64,000 bases of DNA from Nicotiana tabacum (taxonomy: Eukaryota; Streptophyta; Magnoliopsida; Solanales; Solanaceae), in assembly GCF_000715075.1 (NCBI RefSeq), contig NC_134085.1, forward strand, positions 157,136,178 through 157,200,177, read 5' to 3'. The translations under genes and the position numbers were made by a program. The notes beneath the pieces are model-generated. The model was not told where the DNA came from, did not search any database, and saw only the letters and a program-made list of their open reading frames with translations. Positions 35,391 to 49,400 of the stretch are shown here, in pieces. Every line of letters begins with the position of its first letter. The first letter of the stretch is position 1.

Positions 35391-36350
35391 TCATAACAAA
35401 AAATGGCCCATATTTTTAAGTTTTACCCTACCTAGCCCATATTGTACATGAAAGTATTAGCAAAGTCAAAATATGTGTTATTATAACCATTGCTTCTAAA
35501 AGCTATAGAGTTAAATCTCACAACCTTTGCTTTCACTCTCTCTTCTTCTTACATCTTCTACATATGCTTCAATGGGCCGCGTATTTTCTGCTTCTCCCCC
35601 TGTTTGCAATGTCAGAAAATTGAAGAGTAGAAGTCCACCATTGAAGGCCATTCAAAGCTTTGCTTTCGAAAATAGGATTTTTTGAGTTTGTTAGTTATTT
35701 GGATTGGGCGTTGTTCCAATTGATTGAAAATATCAAAAGGAGGTCAAATTTTAAATTTGAAGTGATTTGGAGTAGATTTGAGCAAGATTTGAGTTAAATT
35801 TCAGAGTAAACGCAGGTAGAAGACGAAGTCAGTTTTTTGTATAATCTTGTATAATAGTGTATATGAGTGTATAAACATATCTTATACACTTTTATACACC
35901 TTTATACAAGCGTCTGTAGACGAACTTCTTCCACGATTTTCAATTACAATTCTTGTTCAAAACCAGTCCAAATCTCCATTAAATGACTTCAAATTTTATA
36001 TACAACCTCCTTATACTATTTCTAACAAGTCTAAATAACACCCACTCTAAATTTCTTTAAAATCAAATTCGAAATTTAAACCCACATATTTTAGCTTGTT
36101 AAAAATCTAATTTTCACCACCCAAATAGATTTGGTTTGTTGAACTAATATTTGAGTCACAGTTACTGATTCAAAAATTAACTTAAAAGCTTGAGCCATCT
36201 TTTTTAAAAATAAAATAGTAATTTTGAGAATCCGTTGGAGTTGAATGTTGGGTATTAGCCTATTATTTTTGGACTAATTGGTTATAAATTGAAATATGAC
36301 CTATAAAGTTAAAAAGTAGGGAGCCTAGTTGTTCTTATGTGAAATTTTCC
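35391..36350. repeat. Probable foldback repeat with TGTATA-rich centre
   Basis: A tract of TGTATAATCTTGTATAATAG and its near complement TATACACTTTTATACACC (35838-35910) sits between arms that are partly inverted (GAAGTGATTTGGAGTAG against CCAGTCCAAATCTCC). A similar arrangement occurs at 59030-59420. Borders are uncertain and no gene is visible. Confidence 0.4.
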
Positions 36351-37182
36351 CTATTATATATGAGAAATCTCTCGTTCAAATTTTATAACTTTTACTCCTA
36401 TAAAAGAGTTATATAGCCTGTGATTTCTTAATCCCAAAAATATCTAAAAAAGAACATAACCAAATAGATTTGCATATCTCTTGAACTTGGTTTATGAATC
36501 ACGTGTCCTTTTTTTTTTTTCAACTTCGTAGCTAATTAGCAAATTTATGCTACGTACTTGATAATTTTTTCCCTTGTAATTAATCTTTTATTCTTCCTTT
36601 TAAGATTATATCAATAGTTATATAGTAACATAACAAATCTAAAGTGATTTTCCCGTAATCATAGCTCTCACAACAATCAAGCTTCCTAAACTCAGATCTG
36701 TGACAAAATAAAATTTCTTGATAAAAGTTTTAGAAAAGTTCTGTTAACTTCCATATTGAACCTATACAACAAACACATAAAACAATAACATTAAATAAAT
36801 TGACACAAAACTTTAACTTTGTAACGCAAGTCCTCAAATCATTGGTCAGCTATATCCAAGATCTAATATCTAGCGTAAAAAGAAGGTGATTGCACAACGG
36901 AAGTGATGTCTTCATATTAAAAACTTGAGATAGATACAATTTGCTTTTGCCAATCTCAACAATGAACTCGATTATGAAATTATCGTAAACAAAATCCTAG
37001 ACCAAACTTAAATGAAAATTACCTTATCAAGTTATGTCTACTCTTTCGTACCTCTTATGTTTAGAGAGTTAAACTTAGAAAGTTGTCATGATTGAAAATC
37101 TAAACAAATCCAAGCACGAATTCAACCTTCTTTCCCTAATTAGAAATTGTTAGACATCAATGCTTGTTCATTGCAGAAACAA
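36351..37182. other. Unannotated AT-rich stretch
   Basis: I see no gene, RNA or recognisable repeat here. Confidence 0.5.
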
Positions 37183-37190
37183 CTTTCTCG

Positions 37191-37399
37191 CAGGGGCGGA
37201 CCCAAGTAGTGAAAGGTGGGTTCAATTGAACCCGCTTCGTCAAAAAATAATACTGCGTATATGTATAAATTATGGCTAAAACAAGGTAAATTTTGTATAA
37301 AATTTATTTTTGAACCCGCTTATACGGCTTATACCGCTTATGTTAGTTATGGACTTCTCCGATAGAACCCGCTTACACAAAATCCTGGGTCCGCCACTG
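37191..37399. repeat. hAT-like MITE, 209 bp, 8-bp TSD CTTTCTCG
   Basis: The ends are CAGGGGCGGACCCA and TGGGTCCGCCACTG. The 8-bp duplication CTTTCTCG stands at 37183-37190 and 37400-37407. End sequence and duplication length both fit the hAT superfamily. The interior contains the GAACCCGCTTA repeat. Confidence 0.92.
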
Positions 37400-37725
37400 C
37401 TTTCTCGAAGCTTTCTTGTACTTTTTGCAGCTCAACAATAGTTGTTGAACGTTAATTATATTTTTCAAGGCATAAATGCTACTATGGATGACTGCTTCCT
37501 TCCCGTACTGATACATAAAAATTAAATTTCGATAGAATTCACGTGATGGAAGAAATAATGAATTTACCTGTCAAAATAGTGATACTCCAATAAAAAGGTA
37601 CTACTCGTTAAAATAAATTGTGACCTTCATATAAAGGCAATAAGTGGTTCACAGTGTTCTAGTCCAAGTGATATTGCTTTGAAACTTCAACTCTATATTG
37701 GACACACAAATTTTAGACTATTTAT

Positions 37726-38017
37726 TGGGTGTTTGGACATAAAAATTGTAAAATTCCAAAAAAAAAAAAATCAAGTAAAAATGATATTTGAAAATTAGAG
37801 TTGTGTTTGGACAAGAATATAATTTTGGGTTGTTTTTGAATTTCTGTGAGTGATCTGAGTAAATTTTTTGACAATAACTTTTTGCAGATTTTCAAATTTT
37901 CGAAAAATTTCAAAATTCATTTTCAAATGAAAATTGAAAATTTTATGGCCACTGATTTCGAAAAAAAAGTGAAAAATCTTTTTAGAAAATGAAAAAATTC
38001 TTATGTCCAAACGGGTA
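37726..38017. repeat. MITE with GGTGTTTGGACATAA ends (about 290 bp)
   Basis: TTGGGTGTTTGGACATAA on the left is inverted as TTATGTCCAAACGGGTA on the right. The interior is AT-rich and partly self-complementary. I cannot fix the target duplication. Confidence 0.65.
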
Positions 38018-38722
38018 GTTTGTGTTCAAATTATATCTGGCTACAATATGGCTTTCTTTTCCAACTAAGCTTCCCGTTCTCCTAACTCTCATAAAAAATT
38101 ATCTCTTTCTTCTAGTATTCTTTATTGTAAAATACAATCTTCAACGTAAAATTTGGTCTTATTTACAAAACCTTGGACTTTAATTGCAAGACTTTTACCT
38201 TTTTGTACATTAAAATTGTAGAGATATCCAATTAATTAAGGGTATATAAGTCGATCAATATTTCAAGAATATTTTAGTCGTTCAACATTTAGCATAAAAC
38301 ATTCGTGTTTTTATATAATAATATAGATAGATTTTTTATAAGGAATAAATTTTTAATTGAAATAGACAATATTTGAATTTTATTAAAAATGTGTATAGAG
38401 ATAGTGATCGTCTAGAATTACCCTACAGTGAGTATGATGGTGTAGTCAAGATATACAAAAAAATTTCTACAAAACCCCATCTTTAAAGATATTGATGATG
38501 AAGTCGATAAAGATAATATTGGCCTGCCTGCCTGGGTCATGTCATCCATAATTACAATTGTTTGCTATTAGTTATTATTATTAATATTGGTGTGGAGTTT
38601 CGACTGATTTATACTAGGTTTGGATCTGTTTTGTGGGTAGAAATTACATGCAGCAGGAATATTGTTACCTGAGATATGCTCCATTACATGTTTGCACATA
38701 AAATTAAAAGAAGTAAAAAATC

Positions 38723-38785
<63 letters not shown>

Positions 38786-39940
38786 ATTATTATTGAACAA
38801 TCTATAAGTTCGGACGATATCCAATCATGTTGACCTAGTCAAACAAGTCACAACGAAGATTCACATTGATCATTCACAAAAACCTATACTTTACTTCCAT
38901 GTGTAATTTTACTCAAGACTTTATTTTAATAATATTGATATTATTTTCTTTCAAATCGTATAACACATGATTCAGCATATACGTGTAACGCACGTGCATA
39001 GAAACAGAGGCGGATTCAGTTCATTAGCTACGGGTTCCCGTGAACCCAGTAGCTTTTGTCCCGAATATGTTTTTGTATTGAAAAATTCATTAAATCTATA
39101 AGAATATTTAGCTTGGAACCCAATTCGTTAATCCGGTTAATATTGTATATTAACTTAATTTTTGTAGGAACCCATAAATCTAAAATGATAGATCAAACTA
39201 GTACTTTATAAGTATATCGTTGCTTTTGTCATGAGAAGTTGCTCATCTTAAAATTAATTTCTGCAAATTATGTATTATAAAAAATTTATTTACACCTTAT
39301 GTACCTATCATTATTTATCCTATGTAATTGTCAGGGGCAGGGGCGTATCGAGCCTTATGGTACTGGGTTTATCTTAATCTATTACTCCATTTATTATGCA
39401 GAGCATAATTTATAATATAATAAGTGATTAATATTATAATAAATAGTATATATAAATCATAACTTAAAAAATATAATGCTAAATAACATTATAAGCCGCG
39501 TTGGGTTATTATTACCTTAGATGAAAGTTGAGGTTTTACCCGCTGTTGATAAGCCGCGGAAGTCCCATAAGAAAGGAAAGTTTGGAGAGAGAAAAGAGGG
39601 TGGTGTTTTCAAGTTATTCAAAATTCCTCCTCCTCCTTCAATCATTTCATTTCCAACTCACGCCCACACACACTCTTTCTAATAAACATAACTTCGCCCA
39701 CACTCTTCTTCACAGTAATAAACAACTTCTCTAATTCTCAAAATTCACTGCCACCAAAATTGCCGTGCGCCGCCGCCGGTGCTACCTATTGTCACCTGGA
39801 TCTGACGCAATGACTCCGCGTGGCTGACTCATTCCACGCAACTCGCAAGTAATAATTAAAAGTTAGAGAGAAGAGAACAAAGCCGCCTTTTTTACTTTTT
39901 CCCTTTCGTTTTCATTGACCTTTTCCCAATCCAAGTTGTA
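38018..39940. other. Repeat-rich intergenic stretch upstream of the S-acyltransferase gene
   Basis: A TA microsatellite lies at 38727-38779. Positions 39005-39190 look like a decayed hAT-type repeat (CAGAGGCGGATTCAG, GGGTTCCCGTGAACCC), and 39335-39375 holds the similar start CAGGGGCGTATCGAG. The last 400 bases are CT-rich and probably hold the gene's promoter and 5' leader. I see no other gene. Confidence 0.45.
38727..38779. repeat. (TA)n microsatellite
   Basis: About 53 bases of perfect TA repeat. Confidence 0.95.
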
Positions 39941-40017
39941 CTACTACTAAATATTCTCTCCTTTACTTTATTCTAATTAATTGAGAGAGAAGAAAGAGAT
40001 TTAAAAAAAAAATAGAG

Positions 40018-43000
40018 ATGTATGGGTTGGCTCCGCCCAACAGTTCAGATTCCGGCGGTGGTGCCGCCGATCAGTCCGCCTTTATCCGGACTTATCAGGC
40101 CTGGAAAGGCAGCAATGTAAGCGATTCACCTTTTCCCTCTGCTCTTCTATTATGTAGGTTTCCTATTGAGTATTGCTTGAATCTCAGATTTTCTTTTGCA
40201 AGTTCATAATTTATTTCTATGAGTCTCAATTATCGAATGAGCATTTAATGTTTGATATTTTTGGAATTATTTTCGTAATACTTTATAAATGTTAGCTGAG
40301 TCATCTCTTAGAAGTACATAACATAAAACCAGAAGAGCATAATTGCTGTAAAGTTGACTCTAATAAAAGAATACATATCAATGATGCATTTGTAGACTCC
40401 AAAACCAAACTTTCCTCATATATTCCTATGAGATTCTTTTGGACAAACTAAAGTTCCCATTAACATTCTTAATTTGAAAAAAAAAAACGATTGTGTAGGT
40501 AACTTTTTCATGAATTTTCTGCAAAATATGGCAAATCAGGTAAAGACAAATACCTTAAGTTGAAATCCCAGGATGAAAGAAGAAAAAGAAGCAATTGAGG
40601 AAAGCAGAAATTAATGCATTAATTTTAAAACTCTACATAACTTTGAGATGCCTCAATATTCTGTTGCTGTTAAATAGAAGCAAAGTTCAAACTTAATTGG
40701 AGTTTACTCGCCTGTGTTCCTCAAGGATACATCTCCGTGGATGATATAGTGAGATACTAGTAAATATTAACAGAAGTTTTTTATCTTTGCTTTCTGAAGA
40801 CATTTACTGTTAACAACTTAACATGCTCTCCAAATTAGATGTGTAGTTGCTAAAATTCGACATTTTCTACCAATTAAAGAGTTCTTTAGGTAACATCTAG
40901 TGATTGCGCACTTTTCTTGACATTATTGCCTCTTCATTGTGCAGAAATTTATTCTTCAAGGAAGGTTTATCTTTGGGCCTGATGTGAGGTCGGTCTTTAT
41001 GACCATCTTCCTTATTGTTGCCCCGGTTGCTGTTTTTTGTGTCTTTGTTGCGAGGAAAATGGTGGATGATTTTGCTGGTGACTGGGGGTGGTCAATCATG
41101 ATCGCCGCTGTTGTTTTCACAGTTTATGTAAGTGTTTGTTTTTTGCTTCTGCTTCCACTGACTACGTTATTTTTAAAGTATAGTTTTATGGCTATATTAG
41201 CCTTCTCAATAGCGAGATAATAAATTATTCCAAAAACTTGACTACCTTTCCCTTGTTTGTGCAAATGTTGTGTGTTTTACTCTGGCAATTTCCTTTTCTT
41301 GCTTGCATAATTTTTATTCAATTTGGGCATTGAATGGTGAAAGAGTAGTTCCTTCTCAAAAAAAAAATGGTGAATGAGTAGTCTGGGAGTTCATAGGTGA
41401 CAAACATCTTTATTTTGGATCGGCAGTTGGACTGGATATGGTATGTGGCAGAAAGCCTTTGTGATCGTGATGATTTAAGAATTTTGATCTGAATACATCG
41501 ATCTTCTGCATTTATTAACTTTGTAGCTCGGACGACATTTTAGATCAAGAATTGCCGAGGACTTGGCTCTTTTGATTGGTGATGCACTGTTATAAAAAGT
41601 GATTGGATCGATAGTTATGTGAAATCCGTCGACTCAAAAAAAGAGATCGGAGATGTGGCCAGAAGGGCAGATATATTTTGAAAATGTATTGGGTTTGAAA
41701 TATTTAGTTCATGCTCCACCATTTTATTCTGGCTGCACAAACTGAAGTACTGAACCATTACCCTTGACAAATAGATATTGTTTCCTCAAGAGTGTTTACA
41801 AGGCTATTTCTAATGTTGATTGGCAATTGAGATCTTCTGAGCAACAAGAGGCATCACGTGATGTTGCCATTGTCCATCCATTCAAACCAAGTGAAAGTCC
41901 TCTTACGAGAGCCTGATGGATTTTGTATTGTCTCACTGTAATTTAGAAACTAGGAATGAGAGAGCGATTTTGGTCCTATATGGTGAACAAGATTTATGCT
42001 TTGCCGGGCAAGGGAATGATAGAGGAACTGTGGAACTCTTATGCTAGTACATATAAAAGCTGCTGACAATTTGTCAGAATCAAGCTGGCATGTTGAGTTG
42101 ATGACGAAGTTTAGAAAAAAGGGTGAAGATTGAATAGTTGGAATCTGGAGTAGTAAAGTATCACTGATACTTTCTTGTGACAAAAGATACGATTCTTAAC
42201 CCTTTCATGTCTATGATCAACACTCTCCAGCTAAAGTAGGCTTTGAATGAGAACAGAGACTGGGTATTGTGTGAAGATTGAGCAATGAGAGTTCTGAATT
42301 GGGTCTTATAAAAAAAAATCTGAATTTGTAAGTACTTGTTCTCTGGTGAACTGGCTGAACTTCAAATTCGTTTTCCTTCTGCCACTTCTTCAGGTTTTTA
42401 AGCAGAAGAAATCAATTGCCAGGAGTTCTAAAAGTTTGTCCTTTGTTCTCCAAGTTCACTTTTAAAGAATGACATTTGAGATATTCTTGACCAATCGCTT
42501 GGGCAAATGACTTTTGAAAGAGAATCAACAAATTCCTTAAGGAACCCAGGGAATCAGGAGGACAAGAATTACAGTTAAAAGCAGTAATCCTTGCATCTTG
42601 TCTTGTTCTTACATTAGTCTGTTCATGATGGAGAATGTTAAGTTGCTTGTATTTTCTTTGCCGTACAAGGGAATGAATCTAGGTTCTTGCAGTCTTATGA
42701 ATTCCTTGTAGATATTGCATGAAGGTGGGCGACCTTTATTTTCTCGAGTACCCCATGAAGCAGATAACCTTCTCAATTCTTAGTAAGGAAATTTTTTACA
42801 ATGTTCAGGCTAAACTTTTTAAGATAAATGAACTATGAATGGGTGGTTTTTACCGTAATCTCTTTTGTTTTACGGCTACAAAGCATGTACATTTATGAGT
42901 CGATATGAAGTAATCGATATTTTCTTTCCAAAGGTCTTAGTCCTTCTTCTACTGACTTCTGGAAGAGATCCCGGTATAATTCCTCGCAATCCTCATCCTC

Positions 43001-45139
43001 CAGAACCAGAAAACTTTGAAGGAAGTACTCAAGCTGGACCTGGTCAAACCCCACAATTACGTTTGCCCCGCATCAAGGATGTGAATGTCAATGGAATAAC
43101 TGTAAAGTCCAAATATTGTGATACATGCATGCTGTACAGGCCTCCACGTTGTTCACACTGCTCAATTTGTAACAACTGTGTCGAACGTTTCGACCATCAC
43201 TGCCCCTGGGTCGGACAATGTATTGGACTGGTGAGTACCTCATTTTAAATTCAAACATCTTCTTTTGCCATTAAAAGCTGTCTCAAAGAAATGCTTTTTC
43301 ACTTTGACCTTGATGCTACAATGCATTCATGACTTTCCTCCTTTAGTTATCCTCTCAATCCATGGTTCTGTATTATACGGGTGTTGGTCATTGATTTTTT
43401 CATTATCTAGTATTAGTTTGATGTATGAAGGTACATTGGCACATTTCTTTCACCTTTAGTTTGTTTTTTTCTTATTCTTAAATTTCTCAGGACATGCACA
43501 ACTAAGTTCATCGTCATGTGAAACCATGTCCTGCATAACTGCGCTATCGCGTGCCCTTTCCAAAATTCATAGAAGTTCTCCCCTAAATTCATAGAACTTC
43601 TCCCCTAAAAGCATGTTTCTGGGTCGTCTTCTTCCTCCTTAAGGTTAGCTAGAACAACTCATGAAAGAGCTGCCAGTGCTTCCATTTACATTTTCTTCCC
43701 TGCACTCTTCGGGCTAAGGGTGCTGGTCAGTTATTGAGTGATGTGTATATCATTCAACTCTCCATAGCTGATATTGCCCATTCTTGCAATTCCGTGCACT
43801 GCTCAAGTATTAACGACTAAGCATATTTGATGTTTTTCTTCTCACTGAGAATCTTTGTAACAAAATGGGTTTGTTAATTTTTGAGGTATCAGTCTACTAA
43901 ACAATTCCAAAATGAGTGGATTTTGCTGGAGAATGGTCTTTATTTTTCATTAATTGTTTTACAAAAACTTTTAAGTCGAGACCTTTTCTGATTGTGATGA
44001 TTCTGTAGATTTGCCCTTTAATCTTAACCCCGTTAGGACATCTTGATCTTGAAGCTGTGGTTTTGTAAGTACTTTAGAACTTGTATTAGACTCCTGCTTT
44101 TATATTTTCATGGCAGATGTTATGCTGTTCTGACAGCAAAGGTTTACTTCTATAATGCCTGAGCTTTCAGAGAAAGTTTCTGTAATGTTGTTGTTCGTGT
44201 CTTGGCTTTCTAACTCTAACCATATTATGTTTGTTGGTGCAGAGGAATTACCGTTTCTTCTTCATGTTTGTCTTCTCAACAACACTTCTTTGCATATACG
44301 TGCATGGCTTTTGCTGGGTCTACATTAAAAGGATCATGGATGGTGAGCAGACCTCAATCTGGAAGGCAATGGCCAAGACTCCTGCTTCTATTGTGCTTAT
44401 CATTTATACATTTATATCAGTTTGGTTTGTTGGTGGCCTGACCGTCTTCCATCTGTATCTTATTGGCACAAATCAGGTAATGTTTTGTTCTTTAAATTAC
44501 TCCCCTTGTTTTTTCTAGGCAAAGAGGAAAACTTACCCTCATGCACTAGTTCTCTAACATGTAAATTTCGGAGATTGAAGTACCAATTTTTTTTTTTTGA
44601 CATTTGAATCTTCTGTGTGCTTGCAGTCAACGTATGAGAATTTCAGATATCGGTATGATCGTCGAGTCAACCCATTTAACAAAGGTGTACTTCATAATTT
44701 CTTGGAGATATTCTGCACTAGTATACCTCCTTCCAAGAACAACTTCAGGGCCAAAGTGGCAAGAGAACCTGGGATAGCACCTCGTGAAGTAGGAGGTGGT
44801 TTTGTTAGTCCAAACTTGGAGAAAACAATGAGTGATTTAGAAAGGGGAAGGAAGCCTGCTTGGCATGAGCCAGCAACAGGAGGAAATGAATTTGAAGGAC
44901 AACCTAGAAATGACAATCAACTAGATAAGGACGAGGAGCTATCAGTTATATCCTCAGAGCTAAGTGGTGCCACATTGGCAGATGGGCGTAGTATACTACA
45001 CCCGAGGCGCTCTAGTTGGGGAAGAAGAAGTGGGACCTTGGAAATACCACCTGATGTAGTTGCTATGGCATCTGAGATTGGAGACTCAAATCGGATAACT
45101 GGCAGCGATGGTGCTTTCCCAACTGAAAACGGGCAATAG
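40018..45139 (+). CDS. DHHC-type protein S-acyltransferase (PAT), five coding exons, 441 aa
   Basis: The coding exons are 40018-40116, 40945-41127, 42934-43230, 44243-44476 and 44627-45139, all GT-AG and all in phase 0, giving 441 residues. The enzyme attaches palmitate to cysteines of target proteins at membranes. TM1 is about residues 50-69 and TM2 about 80-102. The DPG motif is at 106-108, the cysteine-rich domain runs from about 155, and the catalytic DHHC is at 181-184 in exon 3. TM3 is about 197-221 and TM4 about 238-265. A TTxE-like motif reads STYE at 272-275, so the first threonine is replaced. The long polar C-terminal tail is cytosolic in the family. Length and exon content resemble Arabidopsis PAT05-PAT09, closest by eye to PAT06/PAT07. 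The start follows a purine-rich leader (GAGAGAGAAGAAAGAG). Intron 2 is 1.8 kb. The gene is convergent with Tim8. Confidence 0.93.
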
Positions 45140-46449
45140 TTGTTGACCTGGGCGCTGTTACAATTATTGTAAAAGAACTGACAAGTGTAAAGATCATTAG
45201 CCAACGGTGATGGAGTTTATGGGTGGGATCAACCACTGTGAACTTAATCTTCCAGGCTTCTCTGTGTGTATATTATTTTCTTTCTCTTTTTCTTTTTGGG
45301 GTTTTAATTTTCTTTTCTTATGTGAAGGCAACCAAAATTCTTTGCGCTGTGTTTATTTTGCAAGGGATACTTGGAAGAAATGATTCCTGCAATTCATGGT
45401 CTTCTCCGTTCCCAATTTCTCATATTCATCAAGTTCCTCCTTATGCTTCCCATCTCTTTTCTCTTCTCTTTTTTGCTCAGTTGATTTGTTATAGATTCCC
45501 AACCTATGGTCCAGTCACTTTTTTAAAAAAATCGAACAATTTATGATAATATAATTCCAGCTTAGAATAAAAGCTTTTCAGAAATGATTCAATTTCATTT
45601 GAGAACTTCACTTTTCCCTATAAATTCACTGTTTTCTTGTTTGTTTTAGATATTCAACGCAAAAGGCACCTTGCACATGTTTTTGTTAATTTGTCAGCTG
45701 TATTCCTTGTAATACTGGGTGAAATTTAAAAATAGCCAGATTTACAACCGGTCGTTCAAAAATAGCCCAGTTTCAAAAGTATAACGGTCCAGCATAATAT
45801 GCTGCAGTTCATACACAGGTGCACCGAACTCCAGTATATTATGCTGGACCGATCTCTATTGCAGCAAAATAGTGGCTATTTTTTATTGACTTGGTAAACG
45901 CTGGCTATTTTTGAATGACCAGAAAACTGGCTATACCGTGCTATTTTTATTATAATATTCGACTTAACACATTTGACCCTGAATTAAGCAATGTGTTTGC
46001 TTTTACAAGGACTAAAAGCACACAAATAATGTAACTCTTTTGAAACATTATATTATTTGTGTTGGAAAAAAAAAAAAAACAGAGCGCACCTTTACTCTCG
46101 CTCTGTCAATGTTAGGGTTTATGTTACTGGCAACAATATACAGCTTATTTCACTACAAGCAAAAGGAACAAAATTCATTTAGCCTTGGCTGTTGACATAT
46201 TTCATGAGAATTTACTAGTAGTTTGATTTTTGAGGGAAGGTGGACTGGGATGTAGGTCCTCGCTCATGAAGAGGAGAAAATGAGTAAAATAAAAATGAGA
46301 GCATCTCTGCATTTCGTAAAATTATATCATCAGTAACACCACATCAATAGTATTTAAAAGCAAGAAAAAAATTACAAGTCTCTTTCAAATATCTTTGAGC
46401 AAAGGAATCAAAAGGATTATCATATCCATTTTATAAGGCTAATTCTTCT
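45140..46449. other. Convergent 3' region between PAT and Tim8
   Basis: The first part is the PAT 3' UTR. Positions 45715-45955 are a MITE described separately. The rest is AT-rich without a gene. Confidence 0.5.
45715..45955. repeat. MITE-like repeat with AAAAATAGCC ends (about 240 bp)
   Basis: TTTAAAAATAGCCAG and TTCAAAAATAGCCCAG on the left face CTGGCTATTTTTGAATGACC on the right. The centre has an inner inverted repeat (GGTCCAGCATAATATGCTG against CAGTATATTATGCTGGACC). It sits between the two convergent genes. Confidence 0.65.
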
Positions 46450-49400
46450 TCAGTGCATGCCCTGGAACCGTTTCATAATGATCGCGCTCATCTCCATATA
46501 GCGTTGTGCACAGTGGGCTAAACAATTAGATTCACTAGAGCTAAACTTGCTTCCAGGAGTACCGGTAACGCATTTGTCCCAGCAGGAACTTGTAAGCTTT
46601 GCAACTACTTCTTTGAGCATGGCCCTTTCCTTCTCTTCCTGCATAAATGAAGAAATCAGGTGCAAATATTAGAAAGCCACAAGACACAAAGAAGAGCAAA
46701 ACCGGGAACTGCCATTTTGTTAAAACCCAATATGAAAGTAGGGGCAACTAAATCAAATCAAGCAACTAAGTAGTCATGCAATGTCTTCTGACTTCTTCCA
46801 ACACATCTAGGAAAATAGCAATGGTGATACATTTCTCGACGTATCAAAACAATATAGTAAGCCAGGGAAACTTTGATACTCGATAATATAATAAAAACAA
46901 TAATAAGTGGGAAGACAGACAATAGATTAAAGACAAACCTAAAACTGTGTACTGTTGGACTGACACACTGGAAAAATCTGAGGGCACTTGAAACAATTTC
47001 CTCAGTAATGAGCTTAAGTAACAAGTGCTTTATACCTAGAATGTTTCTGCTTTCTCTGTTTCCTCTTTCTAGTTGTAAGGAGGCAGTTAAAATGTTCTCA
47101 TATGGAGTGAGACTTTTGAATCTTGTAACTGGTTAATATAACATTCCAAGAAACCAGTAAACAGTATTATGTTGAACACAATAGGTGTCTGTTCAATTTT
47201 TCTGTGCACTTTTACTTCTTCTCTTTAATCCCTCAATGTCAGAGAAATTTTAAGGGAAAAAAATCATTTTGGCAGCTTATAAAGGTAAAGGAAATGAAGA
47301 AGGAAGTCGGCTGGGAAGTGGATGAAGGATTTCTGAAAGAAAAGTTTTTACTGCAATTATTTTCCTCTAAAAAATGGTATATCTTTCAGTAAGCATATTG
47401 ACTAGGTTATAACATCTAGTAGGGGGTACAAGTAACGAGTAAATGACAATGTGGAAAGTTGCCTAAAATGGCTGGGTAATATCCTATTCACACCTTAATA
47501 TGCATCAGTATGTAGATATGACACAAGGATGAATGAATGTGCTAACAGGAAATGCGGTAGGCTAAAATCACATCAATAGAGTTGTGTCAAAAGACCTGCA
47601 ATCTATCGGAAGAAGCAAAAGATCCATAATGATAATACTAACTAGTTGAATTTAACGCCTAACCGCTGTTATTACACATTAGTGTTCAGCGTTGCCAACG
47701 AGTCCTATTTGTTTCATTAACTATATGTATAGCAGTATAAGAATGAGTTTAAGATTTAAAGAACGTTATGTTTAGACAATTTTGCTCTAAAATACAAATT
47801 CTATACTATATTAAAAGCACAAAGCCCCTTGGGCTATGGTTCCTGCTTGTATTTTGTGGTGTATATGGACCAAAAGGAATCAAAGATGCTTTGATGGGAT
47901 CTCAACTGCCAATCATTCTCTTAAAGCCAAATGTTTAGTTAATCTTTTTAGCTGGGTTAATCTTACCCCTATTTATAACCCTAAATCCTTTTTGGAATTT
48001 ATCAGCTCCTTAGTCTTATGATAGATCTTTTGTTAATATTTTTGGGTTGATACTTTCTGTTTCTTTGTAACATCTGCATCTTCTTGATGCCTTTTGTTAA
48101 TAATATTCACTTACTTCATCAAAAAGGCACAAAGCCCCTGCTGGAATATTGTTATCTTTTTTACCCTTAGTAGGTGAATCCTAAGTTGGATATAATTGTA
48201 ATTGTAATATAAATTTTTATTTTCGGGAAAAAATAAAAACTGCGGTGTATTTAGGTTTTTCTTGTTTAGGATTAGGATTCTTTAATACTGTGTGGCTTTC
48301 CATTAGCTTTAGGATTCTTTAGGTTTTTCTTTGTTAAGGATTCTATAGTTGTATCTTTTCTTTGTTTAGGATTAGGATTCACTTTAGGATTCTGGAATAC
48401 AACAACAATAACGAACCCATTGTAATCCCACAAGTGAGGCCTGGGAAGGATAATAATGTGTACGCAGACCTTACCCCACCTTGTGAAGATAGAGAGATTG
48501 TTTCGGATAGACCCTCGGCTCAAAGAACAGTGACAAGGAAGCAACCAACAATAACAACAACAAGAAAAGAACAAAAAAAAATAAAAAATAAAGACAAAAC
48601 GTGTAATAACAAAGATCTAGAGACAAGAAATACAAGAATAGTACTAATTCTACTGGAAAGAATGACACGTGTAATAAAAAGATCTAGGAATAAGAAAATA
48701 TATGAATATTACTAATACTATCGGTAAGACTAAGAGAATCCCTCGTCTACCTATCAACATGCGAACCCATTCTGACCTCCACACCTTTCCATCGAGGGAA
48801 GAAGAATATTAAAATCAAAATAATTTAGAACAAGGAGAAGCTGCGACAACTTCCATAAAAGAAGTCAATATTCTACATTCTTTATCATAAACTCTTGATA
48901 GTATCGACGTAAAGGTAAACTTTCAAACAAGTAGTATTGACACAGATATAGTATCGACATCCTTGTGATTTGAGGTAAACTTTCTAATTACCTGCCGTCT
49001 GTTCTTTAAGTCATGTAATAATAGACATTTGTATATAATTGATAAATAATTGTAAATTGAAAGGTTGTCAATTGTGATTTTTGTTTACAATGTTATCATA
49101 TACACCCATCAGTTTAAAACGGATTTATTTACAATTTATTGTACAAGTTATTTGGGTCATTGCATTTGTAGCGAAAAATTGGTTATGCATTCTAACTCAT
49201 ATCTATTGAAGTCTTATTAATTCAAGATTACTTTTGCTCTATGTTTTACAATTATAAATTACACCAAACTACAGACAAGAATATGCATATCCGACAAATT
49301 ACACCAAACTACAGACAAGATTAAACCAAAAAGATCAAAGATCAAAGTAATAATTTCCCTACCCATTAAGTCACTCAAACAAATATCCACAAAAGAAGCA

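Noticed and set aside
41128..42933. Possible extra exon or gene in PAT intron 2
   Set aside because: Exons 2 and 3 join cleanly in phase 0 across this intron and match the family without a gap. Readings inside the intron have many stops and no recognised motif.
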